Assembly (NCBI GenBank): GCA_963930775.1
Contig: OZ005689.1
Coordinates: 6,177,569 to 6,241,568 of the forward strand
DNA length: 64,000 bases
Direction of reading: 5' to 3'
Source: Cliona cf. orientalis
Taxonomy: Eukaryota; Porifera; Demospongiae; Clionaida; Clionaidae
Positions 25,601 to 35,212 of this stretch are shown here, in pieces. The number at the start of each line of letters is the position of its first letter. Positions within the stretch are counted from its first letter, which is position 1. The notes under the pieces were generated by a model. The model was not told the origin of the DNA and searched no databases. It saw nothing but the letters and a program-made list of their open reading frames with translations. Both the position numbers and the translations under genes were made by a program.

Positions 25601-28544
25601 GGTGTACAAGTGTAACCAAAAAGCTACAATATGTGTACATGTAGTACCGATTAATATGAAGTAGTATACACACAAAATGCTCATCCTCACACACACAGAA
25701 GTCACCAATACCATGTCCACTGTTTACACCACTCTAGATTATAATTATAGACACAAGAACAAAGCTACTGGTCAAGTCTTGTACTCCAGAGATGTTGTAT
25801 GTGGAATTGAGAGCTAAAAAACTATGAAAATTTTACCGAATAATATACATACATGTGCACATGAATTCTCATACTTGCATGTGCAGAACATGCTTCAACC
25901 ACATCGCCAGTCAATGAAACTTAGAATTATGATTGTTAACATCAAGACAAAGGTACTGTTCAAGTTTGGAACTTCAGAGATCATGTGTGAAGAATTGAGG
26001 GCTAAAAAGCTATAAAAATTGTACCGATTACTGTGAATGTACGTATATGTACGTACATAGAAATTTAGAATACACAGACACAGAAGTCACCAATGCCATG
26101 TCTACTGTTTACACCACTCTAGATTATGAATATAGACACAAAAACAAAGGTACTGGTCTAATTTTGTTACCTAGAAAGTGTTGGGTGTATAAATGAGACC
26201 AAAAAGTTACCATAACAAAGGTGTGTACTAGCTGTACTGGACTGATTTCAAGAAAGGGGATTTAATTATTAAAACGTACCAAAATATGTGTATGTTTAAT
26301 ACAACATAACTTGAAAATATTTAATATTATCATAATAAATGCAAATGAACAAAAAAAATGGATTGAAACAAGATGATTTGTGACAAAATTGTCTCACAAA
26401 CACGAATAATAATAGTTTAATGGTCTTGGTGGTGAGCTGCTGACCACGTGGCTTGTATCTCAAGTAGGCAAAGTGGTTATGCTCAAGTAGTTTGTGGCTT
26501 ATAAGGTAAGCTATTGTGCCAACATCAGTGGTGGCTTAGATCCTAAGCTGTAATTCCTACTCAAAGGATCTGAGCCACTCTCCACTTACATGTAGCGCTA
26601 TTCTGAGCTTAAAATCTAAGCCAGAGCAATCAGCTTAGGATCTAAGCCAACCTCGGCTTAGGATCTAAGCCACCATCAAGCCAGCGCCATAAATAGGATC
26701 TAAGTTACCCTCTGCTTAGGATCTAAGCCAATCATGATTTAATTCTAAGCAGAGGTTGGCTTAGATTCTACGCTGAGGGTGGCTTAGATCCTAAGCTGAT
26801 GGCACTGGCTTAGATTCTAAGCTGAAAATGGCTAAGCGGATTGAGAGTGGCTTAGATCCTAAGCCGAGGGTGGCTTAGATCCTAAGCTGATGGTACTGGC
26901 TTAGATTCTAAGCTAAGCGGAGGTTGGCTTAGATCCTAAGCCGAGGGTGGCTTAGATCCTAAGCTGATGGCACTGGCTTAGATTCTAAGCTGAAAATGGC
27001 TAAGCGGAGAGTGGCTTAGATCCTAAGCCAAGTGTGGCTTAGATCCTAAGCAGAGGTTGGCTTAGATCCTAAGCGGAGGGTGGCTTAGATTCTAAGCTGA
27101 TGGTACTGGCTTAGATTCTAAGCTAAGCGGAGATTGGCTTAGATCCTAAGCTGATGGTACTGGCTTAGATTCTAAGCTAAGCGGAGATTGGCTTAGATCC
27201 TAAGCTGATGGTACTGGCTTAGATTCTAAGCTAAGCGCAGGTTGGCTTAGATCCTAAGCGGAGGGTGGCTTAGATCCTAAGCGGAGCGTGGCTTAGATCC
27301 TAAGCTGATGGTACTGGCTTAGATCCTAAGCCACCCTCGGTTCTTTAAAGTGTAAATTTTTACAGAATCCGGAAAAAAAATATTCCGGATCTTAAATGGA
27401 TACTGTTGGAGGGAGAGTGTCCTATGAATAGCCTTGCATAACTCCTCTCTGCCTTGCATTCCGCCTTCATTAGATATTTTCTTGTGTGTGTATGAAAGAG
27501 AGAGGAGGATAGAGAACATAAAAAAGAGCCTTATAATAATATAGGTTAACTTATAGGCAACCTAAATGTCTCTGCAGAATCCCAAGTGAAATGCATGCAG
27601 TTTCTACTGAGCCCTGACGTCTTTTAAATCACATAGAAATAGACTATCAGCATCTAACCACTTTGGATGCCTGAAGCTTGACAAAATTAATAAACTGTTG
27701 CCTAGCAACAAACATAACCACAGGTCATTAATGAAAGGTAGACATTCCATTTGTACCAATCAGATCACTGTATTTATCACAAATAGGACCCGGGACTTGA
27801 AATTTCAATTACTATTATATTATTCGGTAACCAAACTATCTTGCAAGCACTCTATTATTATGTACTATGATGTATTGATGATAATAAGACCCTATAGGCT
27901 TGAACTTCAAATCATAAATAGAATCTGATGGTAGTTGAAATTTCAAGCCCCTTCTAGTATAATATTGTTATGATTGACAAAATTAGATGGTAATTGAAAT
28001 TTCAAGTCCCTACACAGAATTTCAGTGCCATGTGCATCCTACCTTGTAATGAAAGATAGACATTCCATTTCTACCAATCAGATCACTGTATTTGTTACAA
28101 ATAGGACCCAGGACTTGGAAATTTCAATTACCATTATATTCGGCAGTACTCCAACTATCTTGCAAGCACTCTATTATTATGATAATATTGTATGTATTGA
28201 TGATAATAAGACCCTATGGGATGACTTCAAGTCATAAATAGAATCTGATGGTAGTTGAAATTTCAAGCCCCTTTAGTTAGTATATTATGATTGACAAAAT
28301 TAGACGGTAATTGAAATTCAAGTCCCTACACTGAATTTTAGTTCCATGTGCATACTACTTTGTTGAACTTTCAGACTTGAAATTTCAATTCTTGTATTCC
28401 TTTTTATTCACTGCAGGTTATCTAACTAAAGTGTCCCTCAATCTTGGCCGCAACGTTATCTGTTGCGAGTCAAAGGGGGAATACATTGGGATGATACAAA
28501 AGAGTATATTAGAGCTAAAAGAGACAATTAAGGGACAGGACTAA
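13644..28544 (+). CDS. DNA-methyltransferase-like gene split by a 14.5-kb intron (partial)
   Basis: Exon 13644-13882 ends with ALYEALLHLLSTRGQWVLDP then IGGN and a G at the donor GGTGAGT (13883). Exon 28417-28544 follows ttcactgcag and reads YLTKVSLNLGRNVICCESKG and EYIGMIQKSILELK to a TAA. Both junctions are phase 1 and rebuild DPIGGNGYLT. The combined pattern, VLDP(F/I)GG(S/N)G followed by a strand ending xICxExxxEYxxM, is SAM-binding motif I plus motif II of beta-class N6/N4 DNA methyltransferases. Upstream in the first exon (MVILCHWSSSGEQIICYPQQ) a different frame is open, so a one-base frame change near 13790-13805 or another splice is needed. The catalytic (S/D)PP motif and the 5' exons are not visible. 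Activity therefore cannot be claimed; it may be a decayed or truncated gene. Confidence 0.5.
13996..14544. mobile_element. pogo/Tigger-like MITE with CAGTCGAGCCTCCGA ends
   Basis: 549 bp with TIR CAGTCGAGCCTCCGA and its complement, flanked by TA (13994-13995, 14545-14546). Subterminal copies of GTCCGCT..CTCGGAGGTT recur inside. TA duplication and CAGT ends fit pogo/Tigger. It lies in the large methyltransferase intron. Confidence 0.8.
14640..14815. repeat. Foldback hairpin element
   Basis: Imperfect inverted arms: GGTTGTATGTTAAATTTGG...AGCACTCCGAAATAGG on the left and CCTATTTCAGAGTGCT...CCAAAATTCAACATAAAACC on the right, with a ~40-nt loop. Likely a small MITE; no duplication defined. Confidence 0.6.
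15030..15470. repeat. TTAGGATCTAAGCC minisatellite, left arm of F
   Basis: About twenty copies of the palindromic-core motif CTTAGGATCTAAGCC (core TTAGATCCTAA on the other strand) separated by short variable linkers such as ACCCTCGG, AACCTCCG and AGTGCCATCAG. The mirror array is at 26520-27340. Confidence 0.85.
16050..20740. repeat. ~195-bp satellite array, left arm of F
   Basis: Monomers begin around GTGTAAACAGTGGACATGG. Starts at 17016, 17210, 17409, 17603, 17802, 17992, 18191, 18385, 18584 and 18774 give lengths 194, 199, 194, 199, 190, 199, 194, 199, 190. The 194/199/190/199 set forms a 782-bp higher-order repeat (17409 versus 18191). Flanking monomers are diverged and mixed with a second, ~180-bp type (TTTTTAGCTCTCAATTCCAC). 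Many 60-88-codon frames on both strands are by-products of the repeat. Confidence 0.85.
20760..21540. other. Unpaired centre of foldback F
   Basis: No recognised gene. It has an ATGTAC/ACATGT-rich stretch (21200-21310), a degenerate AACCC-type run (21360-21415) and a CA run (21421-21452). Confidence 0.5.
21545..26170. repeat. ~195-bp satellite array, right arm of F (inverted)
   Basis: The same monomer as in the left arm, on the opposite strand (CCATGTCCACTGTTTACACC at many positions). The regular core (23040-23700) is shorter than on the left; the rest are diverged units. A MITE (25093..25440) interrupts it. Confidence 0.85.
25093..25440. mobile_element. 348-bp MITE with CATAGGCGTAGGA ends inside the satellite
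   Basis: TIR CATAGGCGTAGGA / TCCTACGCCTATG, flanked by TACGG (25088-25092, 25441-25445). Its interior (GTGGGCGTGGCCGTAAA, CGCGCGCTTCGCGCGC) resembles that of the 334-bp element at 40384..40717, so the two may be related families. Confidence 0.75.
26520..27340. repeat. TTAGATCCTAAGC minisatellite, right arm of F
   Basis: Mirror of 15030-15470 but about twice as long, with a sub-period seen as GATGGTACTGGCTTAGATTC repeated three to four times at 27100-27230. Confidence 0.85.
27731..28366. repeat. 318-bp tandem duplication, subterminal region of Y (right)
   Basis: Two copies starting ATGAAAG(G/A)TAGACATTCC (27731, 28049), each holding three GAAATTTC palindromes, mostly as (C/G)TTGAAATTTCAA or ATTGAAATTTCAAG. 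These echo the motif of the left subterminal array (7975-8440). Confidence 0.75.
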
Positions 28545-28894
28545 CAAAAAATATTATTTGAAGTCACAAACATATTTAGCTGCATTTTACAAATTTGTAT
28601 TGTTAACCATTTTGTATCTATTTAGCATGCTATTTGGAAATATGCAGACAACTTTTCCATAATTGACTATTCTTAGGTTCATGATTTCCTAATGTTGAAT
28701 GTCAAAATAGTACGTTTTTAGTGGCATCTTTATTTACATTTGCAAGATTAACAAAAAAGGTGAACACAAAGGAACAATATTTGCAACAATGAAGAAAATT
28801 AGTTCAAAATGCTCTCTAGTCTTGCATAAATAACCAAAAAATGTTAATATTTGTCATTTTGTAAAATCCGGGTAAAAATTGGAACCTGTTTATA
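28545..28894. other. 3' flank of the methyltransferase-like gene to the Y end
   Basis: AT-rich, no ORF. It should hold the 3' UTR; the last ~50 bp are the right inverted end of Y. Confidence 0.4.
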
Positions 28895-29464
28895 GTCTAA
28901 TAATGTTGATCACCTATACTATATTTAATTGATGAATGATCTTGGTCTTGTTAGATGCACAATCTGCTGGTGATTCTGATTTTCACACTTAGAAATTTCA
29001 CAAAATTACCTATTTTGAGATATTTGGGTATTTATAATGTATTACATATATGGCATATCCGGGCCATCCCTACTTATAGAGTCTACCGACTCTATGATAG
29101 TCTACATGCCATGATCATGAGTCCAAGTACCTGTAGCCAGGCCCTGAGAGGATAAGCCTCCGTGCAGTCATCTTCATGCTCTGGAAAGTGGAGTCTACCA
29201 GTGATGTTTATGGTGGACCTGAGCCTTGCCAGAGTGGTACAGCACTCACCTTTCTAGTTTTGTGCCTTGCCTACACTCGAGTTGTCTCAGATCGATGGTG
29301 CAGTGCGGGCGCATGCGCATGACGACCATTACCTTACGCGCTTAAAATTTAACTCTCTCCTCACAGAAATGATCACCCCACAAACATATATATATATATA
29401 TATATACATATAAAACCGCTTCCTGTACCTCGTGTATTCGGGGCTCGCTCAGGCTCGCCCCGAA
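28895..29464. mobile_element. Right part of element H
   Basis: Matches 6000-6804 of the short H copy (AATAATGTTGATCACC to the GGGGCTCGCTCAGGCTCGCC hairpin) with an extra ~160 bp at 28927-29095. The AGGCCCTGAG at 29139-29148 is the unoccupied MULE target. An (AT)n tract precedes the terminal hairpin. Confidence 0.65.
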
Positions 29465-30215
29465 TTAACCGCAACGACTTTAAAAAAAAGCTAATTAGGC
29501 CCAATTAAGCATGTGGGCGTGTTCCTGGCACTGTGTGGAGTGTGTGCGTGTGCGTTAATGCAGGTTTTATTGCTTCCGATTGGGCGTGGCTTCAAAGGCC
29601 AGTGCTTGGACATCGGGGCCGGGGACTTGGCTGCGGCGATAGGTGGGCGTGTCCCGGATGCGGTGGTGACCTTTGAACCCGTCCAGGAGGCTTGGGGGCG
29701 TGGCAGGAGGTCAAAGGTGAGGCCATGTCTGTTAATGAGGCACTGTACGGCGGACTAGTGCGATCGAGGGGCCTGTACGGCTGGACGGAAGCTGACGATG
29801 GTTTGAAGCGGATGTGGTTGCGATGACGTGTTGTTACTCCGCCCACACAGGAAATGAGGTGAGCTCTTGCGTGGGGGGTGTGGCAGAACGGCCTCCAAGT
29901 GTTTGTGTGTGTTTTGGCCTTGAGGAAGCTGTGTGTTTTAATTGGGATTGATTGTGGGCTTCCGGTGGATTGAGAATGGTGGTCCTTGGGGAACAGGGTG
30001 GGGCTGTTTTGGGCGTGGCCTGGCCCCTCCCTTCCGGCTCGGCTTCCGGTCCATGGAGGATATTAAATGAACACTTCCGGCTCTAGCAGCCACACCCCTG
30101 AGACCTGTGCAATTAAAAGGGCGTGGTTACACAACATGCACCTCACTAATGACTTTGATGTGGTTTAGGTGTCATATCCCCCACCTCACGCCCACGCAAT
30201 TTAATGGTACCTTAA

Positions 30216-31380
30216 TCACATCAACTATACATCCCTACGCTTGCTTTTCTTGATTTAATATCATGCGTGCACGCACTTAATTTTGTCGTTGATGTCATAG
30301 CTAATACTCTTGGGTCTTCTTGATTCAAATTATTTTGACGTTGTAGGTATGTGAAAGAAAATCCTATTATTTTTACTCGTGATGATTGTTGGGTTACTGG
30401 TTCATTTAATAAACTTAATAAAAGCTACTCAAAAAGCAAGCGTATATAGGGATGAATTTGATGTGATTATCCCTACAAATCTTGTTTGTGTACTTTTGGT
30501 CCTACCATCCCTACTTCATCCTTTAATATTTTCAATTCTTTTTTATACTTATTACTATTCCTTTTTGTTGCGCTCTGAGCAACTAATCAGTGATTCATAA
30601 TAATGTCTTGGCAATTATACCACCTCGCATGGTCAATGGTTAAAACTACGGTGATCATGATCAGATTTATGCAGTCTTGGTATATTTCATTGTCACCGGC
30701 TCTGCATGCAGTTTCAGGGGCGGATCCAGAGCCTCCAATAAAGGGGGTGCTGAAGTGAATATTTGCGCACGAAATTTTTGGCCACACCACTTTTTACTAA
30801 ACCACGCCCACCTAATTGCCGCGAAGCGAGGTAGCTAACAACCAGAAAACGTGGAGAAATCAGTGGAACTCGAGTTTTTGTCTCTATAGACAGGTTTATC
30901 AGTCATATTTTATAGCTAAATGTATGTTAGATCGAGGTTTTTGACTAGAAGGGGGGTGCTAGAGCTAGCTATGTCTATAGAAGCCTGTATGTTGTCTCAT
31001 GGAGGGGGGGGGGGTGCTTGAGCACCCAAAGCATCCCCCCTGTATCTTTTTGTTTTGTATTACATATATATATATGGCATATCCTGGCATCCCTACTTAT
31101 AGAGTCTATACCGACTCAATGACAGTACTATACAGTGAGTAGCTATTGGCACTCCTACAAGAATTCTTCTAGGATTACCAACCTATAAGGTATAGCTATG
31201 CTCACCTAATTTGCATTTCCTCTATCAATATAATTATATATATTAATAGACTCATAATATGATATCATGGTATGCATTGATATCAGCTGGTTTTTTTATA
31301 TAAAGGCCATGCATGATCCTCAGGTATTGGAATGTATGAGCTATAGGCTTAGCTAGCCTCGTTTCCAAACCTACAGCAAG
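30216..31380. other. Intergenic region upstream of the seven-segment protein gene
   Basis: 30470-30560 is the right X repeat. 30714-31040 begins AGGGGCGGATCCAGAGCC and ends near GCATCCCCCCTG; GGGGCGGATCC ends are common on hAT-like elements, so this may be a decayed one. 31075-31120 repeats a segment of 29047-29095. No gene is seen. Confidence 0.4.
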
Positions 31381-33746
31381 ATGCTTAATTCCGTTGGTAT
31401 TGTACTCTTTGTTGCAGTTTTCAGTTTAGCTCGAGTGCAGGTGTGTTTAACTTCACCTCCTCTCCGCACATGCGCAAATGTGCCATTCAGCAGTTGCAGA
31501 TTTGGAGATGCATCATCACGATGTCCATCTGTTTGCTCGTACTTCTTTGATGCCGTGGAAACTGCTCTAGTTGGTGATGCAAGTGCCCTCTATTCGCTCC
31601 AGAGAGCTTTCTTCCCAGAGGGTCAACAACAACCAAATGTCGTTGACATATACGTCACCCTAGTCTTGGAGCAAGCCATTGATCTACCTTGTAACAGTGA
31701 AATAAATGACTACAGAGATAGGACCGTTGCAGAGCTGCGAGAGTTGGATGTGAGCAACGTATGCAGTGGTAGTAATTGTACCCGACTGGAGTACAGGTGG
31801 CATCATGTCTGGACAAGTGCTGTCCTGACCAACGTCATAGAGCGAGAGAGCCTGGGTCTCATCAGTTCCATCAACACAATGGCCTACATAACTCGGCTCT
31901 ACTCTGAATCACAAACCAATATCATTATCACAAACAAAGAAAGCGATTTTCAGCCAAGGGAAACAGCATTCCTTGAGCTGAACATTCCAATCTTGCTCTG
32001 CCTTCCGAACAACACTGAAGCGACTCTACAGGGTGCTTGGGAGGACATACTTCCTTGGGTATGCTTTTTTGTACACATGTTAAATTCTATGTGTAGCTAC
32101 AAAACTCATACAGTTTATATTTTATTGCACAGATTCATGCATATACTCAAAGAAGAGGCAGCAGAGTATTCTTTTCTGATTTTGATAGGGCATTTATTTT
32201 CGAGGATAGCAACATTGATCCTGACTCCGAACGAATATTTGGTATCTTTCAGCGGAGAGAAGTGGACGAAAATGTGTTCATCCCATTTCTTACCACCCTG
32301 CACATCCTACTGCAAGTTGCCATTGGACTAACCATCATGAAACTGGTCCCCTCCTACTACTCCAGTGTAAGCCAAGGCAAAGAGGGTAAAAAGGTGAAGA
32401 AAAAGAGCCCATCTGTGAGTATATTCTGGGCTAATGTATTATTTGCTTTTGCCATTGATATCTTCTTTGTGGGTATTGATCTGTACCTCATTATTAGTGT
32501 TTACGGTGGGGTGGAGAGTGCCATTGGCGAAATCATCACAAGCAGCAATAGATCAACTCTTGAGACGGTATTTGTTTTCGGCATGCTGGGTACTTTGGTG
32601 ACATTTATATTGGTTAGTCTTCAGTTTTTCGTAGCTGCTGGGATACCCAAAAACACTGAGCTGCACATTCCTGGCATACTTCGACTGCTATGCTGCTTTT
32701 TCCCTTGTCGATGCAGGAGGTTAGATGGAGATTTCTGGCGTAAGGCATTGCAAACGTTTGCTATTTGGTCTTTGATGGTATTCCTTCAGCTAGTAGCTGG
32801 CTCTGTGATCCCCTATCTTGTCCTGGCTATAGTCAATCCCGTTCCATCTGTTACATTCTTAGCTCTTGGAGCTTCCACTCTATTCTGCTTGATAATGTTT
32901 GTTGCCAGTCTTATTCACATCAGCGTTGAAATAAAAAAATCTTCATGCTATGATAAGATAGTGGCCGTGGTTCAAGGTCTGGTGTTCATTGTATTTCTCG
33001 GACTAGTAGCCATCACAGTGATAATCTACCAGGGAGTTATTCAGTCTGGTACGAGTACTGGCTTTGTTTCTGGCATCGCTCTTTCTCTCATACCGTCGGG
33101 AATCATCGCCATCCTTGGTGTGGCTGTCAAATTCAAGCTGCTCAGTGAAACAGATGATGATGACCCAGAACATCAAGATGACACCATACTAACACGTGCC
33201 ACCAGCCTGATACGTCGCAAACTATCAACAAGACGAATCAAGGATAGGCATCAGAAGGAAAAGGCACCAGATGATAGTAATGAGACTCCCGGATCAGACC
33301 ATCCAGAAACAGAGAATGATGAGAACAAGAAAAAGATAGACATCAGCAAGGAAGACCCGGGAAATGAAGATTCAAATGATAAGAAATCGGATCACAATCA
33401 CACGCCCTCATACAAAAAGAAAAAGATCGTTTCAGAAGTTAAACTTATTGAGTACGGTGAAGATGAAATCGGCTCTGGCAATGGTTCTAGTGGCGGTGCA
33501 AAGGAATCCGACCTCGAAGATCCATCAACAGAAGCGAAGAGCAAGACTGAGCCTCCTGAGACTAAGCTTGAAAAAGAAACAACTTCAGGCAATGATTCCA
33601 GTGGCGATAAAAAGGAGCCCGATTTCAAGGATCCCTATGATGCTGAGGATAAGCCGGAGCCTGCAGAGTTTGAGCTGCACGTCAATGGAACAGCTGTAGA
33701 GGCGGTGAGGATTGATTTCACAGATTTTGATACGTTGAAGCGATAA
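31381..33746 (+). CDS. Orphan seven-membrane-segment protein with signal peptide and charged cytoplasmic tail
   Basis: Two exons, 31381-32058 and 32133-33746, joined at donor gtatgc and acceptor tattgcacag, phase 0, giving 763 residues. The start ATG leads straight into a hydrophobic signal (VGIVLFVAVFSLA). The ~270-residue outer part has about ten cysteines and N-glycosylation sequons (NCT, NNT). Seven hydrophobic segments follow, including HILLQVAIGLTIMKLV, FAFAIDIFFVGIDLYLIISV, GTLVTFILVSLQFFV, LMVFLQLVAGSVIPYLVLAI, LFCLIMFVASLIHI, LVFIVFLGLVAITVII and SGIIAILGVAV. The last ~220 residues are highly charged with a duplicated GSSGG/DSSGD..DP..AE..PEP block. Topology resembles a receptor, but I see no rhodopsin, secretin or Frizzled signature. 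Upstream ORF continuity past the donor is a read-through artefact of the 74-nt intron. Confidence 0.75.
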
Positions 33747-33861
33747 TAATAGTTATGCCAACCATGCACAATAATCATTATGTATTCCTATGGATCTTCA
33801 ATAGTTAGTTTTAATGGTACAACTGAAAGTTGAGTAGATACTTTACAAATAATTGTTAATA

Positions 33862-34878
33862 TGGGGTGCCAAATGAGACAAAAGCCACTTACATGTTGCT
33901 TACCACATTTTTAGTGGATGCATCGGTCTATAGCATAATAATATGCCATATTATGCATATAGCTGAAGCTATTTCTATATAGGATATACTCCATATCCAT
34001 AATATAGAATGCTCCATATCTATTTAGATTGTCCTACATGTATATGGGAGCCTACAAGTACTATATATTATCTATATAGGACCTCCTATATGCATACAAT
34101 GTCAAGATGTCCAACACTATGCACATGATTTCCAATGGTGAATGAGACATCATTATAGCTGCGTATTGTATATAGAATATCTTAATATATCTATATAAGA
34201 CGTCCCATATATCTATAATATAGGATATTCTATAATTATAGCAATTCTCTAATAATTATTGTCAATAATTATTATGATCATGCTGCAAAAGTTATTCATG
34301 TGGCATCAAAATGAATGCATACTTACATTTCAACCCTCGGGCTATGGTATCTATAGATATATAGGACATCCTACCGTGACAGTGACTGTAAAAACAAAAG
34401 GGTTAATTTAACCTATCTTAGGTTACCTGAGTTGCATTCATACCGAAATTGTATGAATGCAACTCATTTTAGGTTACCAGGTCCTGAGTTCAACCCAGGT
34501 AATCTAAGATGAGTTAGTTTAATACATTTTTAGGCTAGCTACCTGAGTTGCGTTCACACAATTATCCATGCATCTTAAGCTATATTAGTTGCATTCATAC
34601 AATAGGTTACCTGATTCATGAGTTGCATTCATACAATTGCAACTCAGGCAATGTAAGATTGGTTAAACTAACCATTAATTTTTGTTTTTGCAGTATGCAT
34701 GCATAATATTATATCTATATGGTGTATGCTATATGCATATGGCGTGTGCTACATGTATATAGACTATGCTATAATATTATGCATATGGCATACGCTATAT
34801 GTATAGAGACTGACGTATCCACTAAAAAGATGGCAGACAAAGTGTAAGAGGCTTTTTACGGTCTCGTTTGGCACCCCA
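33862..34878. mobile_element. 1.0-kb TA-flanked foldback element
   Basis: Ends TGGGGTGCCAAATGAGAC / GTCTCGTTTGGCACCCCA with TA on both sides (33860-33861, 34879-34880) and further inverted similarity (TAGTGGATGC / GTATCCACTA). The interior has TATAGGACATCC-type short repeats and no ORF. Tc1/mariner-like by duplication. Confidence 0.65.
34386..34695. mobile_element. MITE nested in the 33862..34878 element
   Basis: Inverted ends CTGTAAAAACAAAA / TTTTGTTTTTGCAG and internal inverted copies of GAGTTGCATTCATAC and CTAAGATGAGTTAG. A fragment of the same family lies at about 55574-55612 (GGTAATCTAAGATGGGTTAA). Confidence 0.6.
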
Positions 34879-35212
34879 TAAAGTTGTTCATGATAATATC
34901 TCTTATTGTTAGCTAATCTCTATAGATTGAGGCCATAATAATACTATTAGTAATAATTACTAATGATAGCTACAGTCATGTACTCTTAGTAGACTATATA
35001 TGTGATGTATAATTAAGCTTTGGAGTGTAAAGATCATTTTACCATCACATGCATTGTAACAATGAATATTGATCAATAATAATTGTTCAGGGGTGTAGGG
35101 GTGGCTGCAGCTGCACTATGCAGAGTAGCTATTAAGGGTATAATGAAAAACTTACACTACATCCCGAGTCCCTCATAAAAAGTATTACACTGCACTACTG
35201 TACGCCGCCATA

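Larger units (their letters stand above)
14967..27407. mobile_element. Element F: 12.4-kb giant foldback with satellite-filled arms
   Basis: The two ends carry an almost perfect inverted repeat of about 85 bp beginning AACAGTATCCATTTAAG and containing a smaller palindrome ATCCGGAA..TTCCGGAT. Going inward both arms then show, in mirror order, a TTAGGATCTAAGCC minisatellite, a ~110-bp unique block (CTTGAGCATAACCACT / complement), a ~130-bp block (15663-15780 versus 26230-26360), and the ~195-bp satellite. The unpaired centre is about 20760-21540. A GAGGGAG heptamer directly precedes the left end (14960-14966) and occurs one base after the right end (27409-27415), a possible target duplication. 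No transposase reading frame is seen. Confidence 0.75.
7578..28894. mobile_element. Element Y: 21.3-kb TIR element carrying divergent genes
   Basis: Inverted ends TATAAACAGTTTCC (7578) and GGAACCTGTTTATA (ending 28894) continue inward with an imperfect match around ATCCGGATTTTACAA-ATG for some 50 bp. The related H copy at 5832..6804 reads ...AATAGCTAT directly into AATCCAATAATGTTG, so Y is absent there. Inside are a minus-strand gene set (9096-10903), a plus-strand gene (12207-12826), a methyltransferase-like gene (13644-13882 joined to 28417-28544) and TTGAAATTTCAA-rich arrays near both ends. Without the 12.4-kb foldback F inside its intron, Y would be about 8.9 kb. Target duplication is ambiguous (TA or none). 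Confidence 0.6.
7403..29464. mobile_element. Hairpin-ended element H, expanded to 22 kb by internal insertion of Y
   Basis: The H sequence proper is 7403-7577 and 28895-29464. Its ends abut the two M halves without an evident duplication: left CTAGTGGTG, right ...GCCCCGAA. The GGGGCGAGCC-type end is present inverted just inside the CTAG end (GCGGGGCGAGCC at about 7427), giving asymmetric terminal inverted repeats like those described for Helentron/Helitron2 elements; the assignment is inference because no Rep/helicase is present. Confidence 0.65.
7172..30211. mobile_element. Element M (TTAA-flanked) split into two halves by H
   Basis: 7172-7402 and 29465-30211 together give 978 bp that align, in reverse, with the uninterrupted M copy at 37994..39000. 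Ends GGTACCATTTAATTGCGTGG / complement and TTAA at 7168-7171 and 30212-30215 match the other copies. The break falls at a single point (..CTTAACTA | TTAACCGC..), so everything between is insertion. TTAA duplication is a piggyBac hallmark, but the ends do not start CCC, so the superfamily is uncertain. No protein is encoded. Confidence 0.75.
7080..30560. repeat. Outer inverted pair X around the nested elements
   Basis: About 75 bp at 7083-7167 (AGTATAAAAAGTAATTGAAA... to GATTTGTAGGGATAT) recurs inverted at about 30474-30560 with a few changes. This brackets both halves of M and may be the TIR of a further host transposon, or a local inverted duplication. No target duplication was found. Confidence 0.5.
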
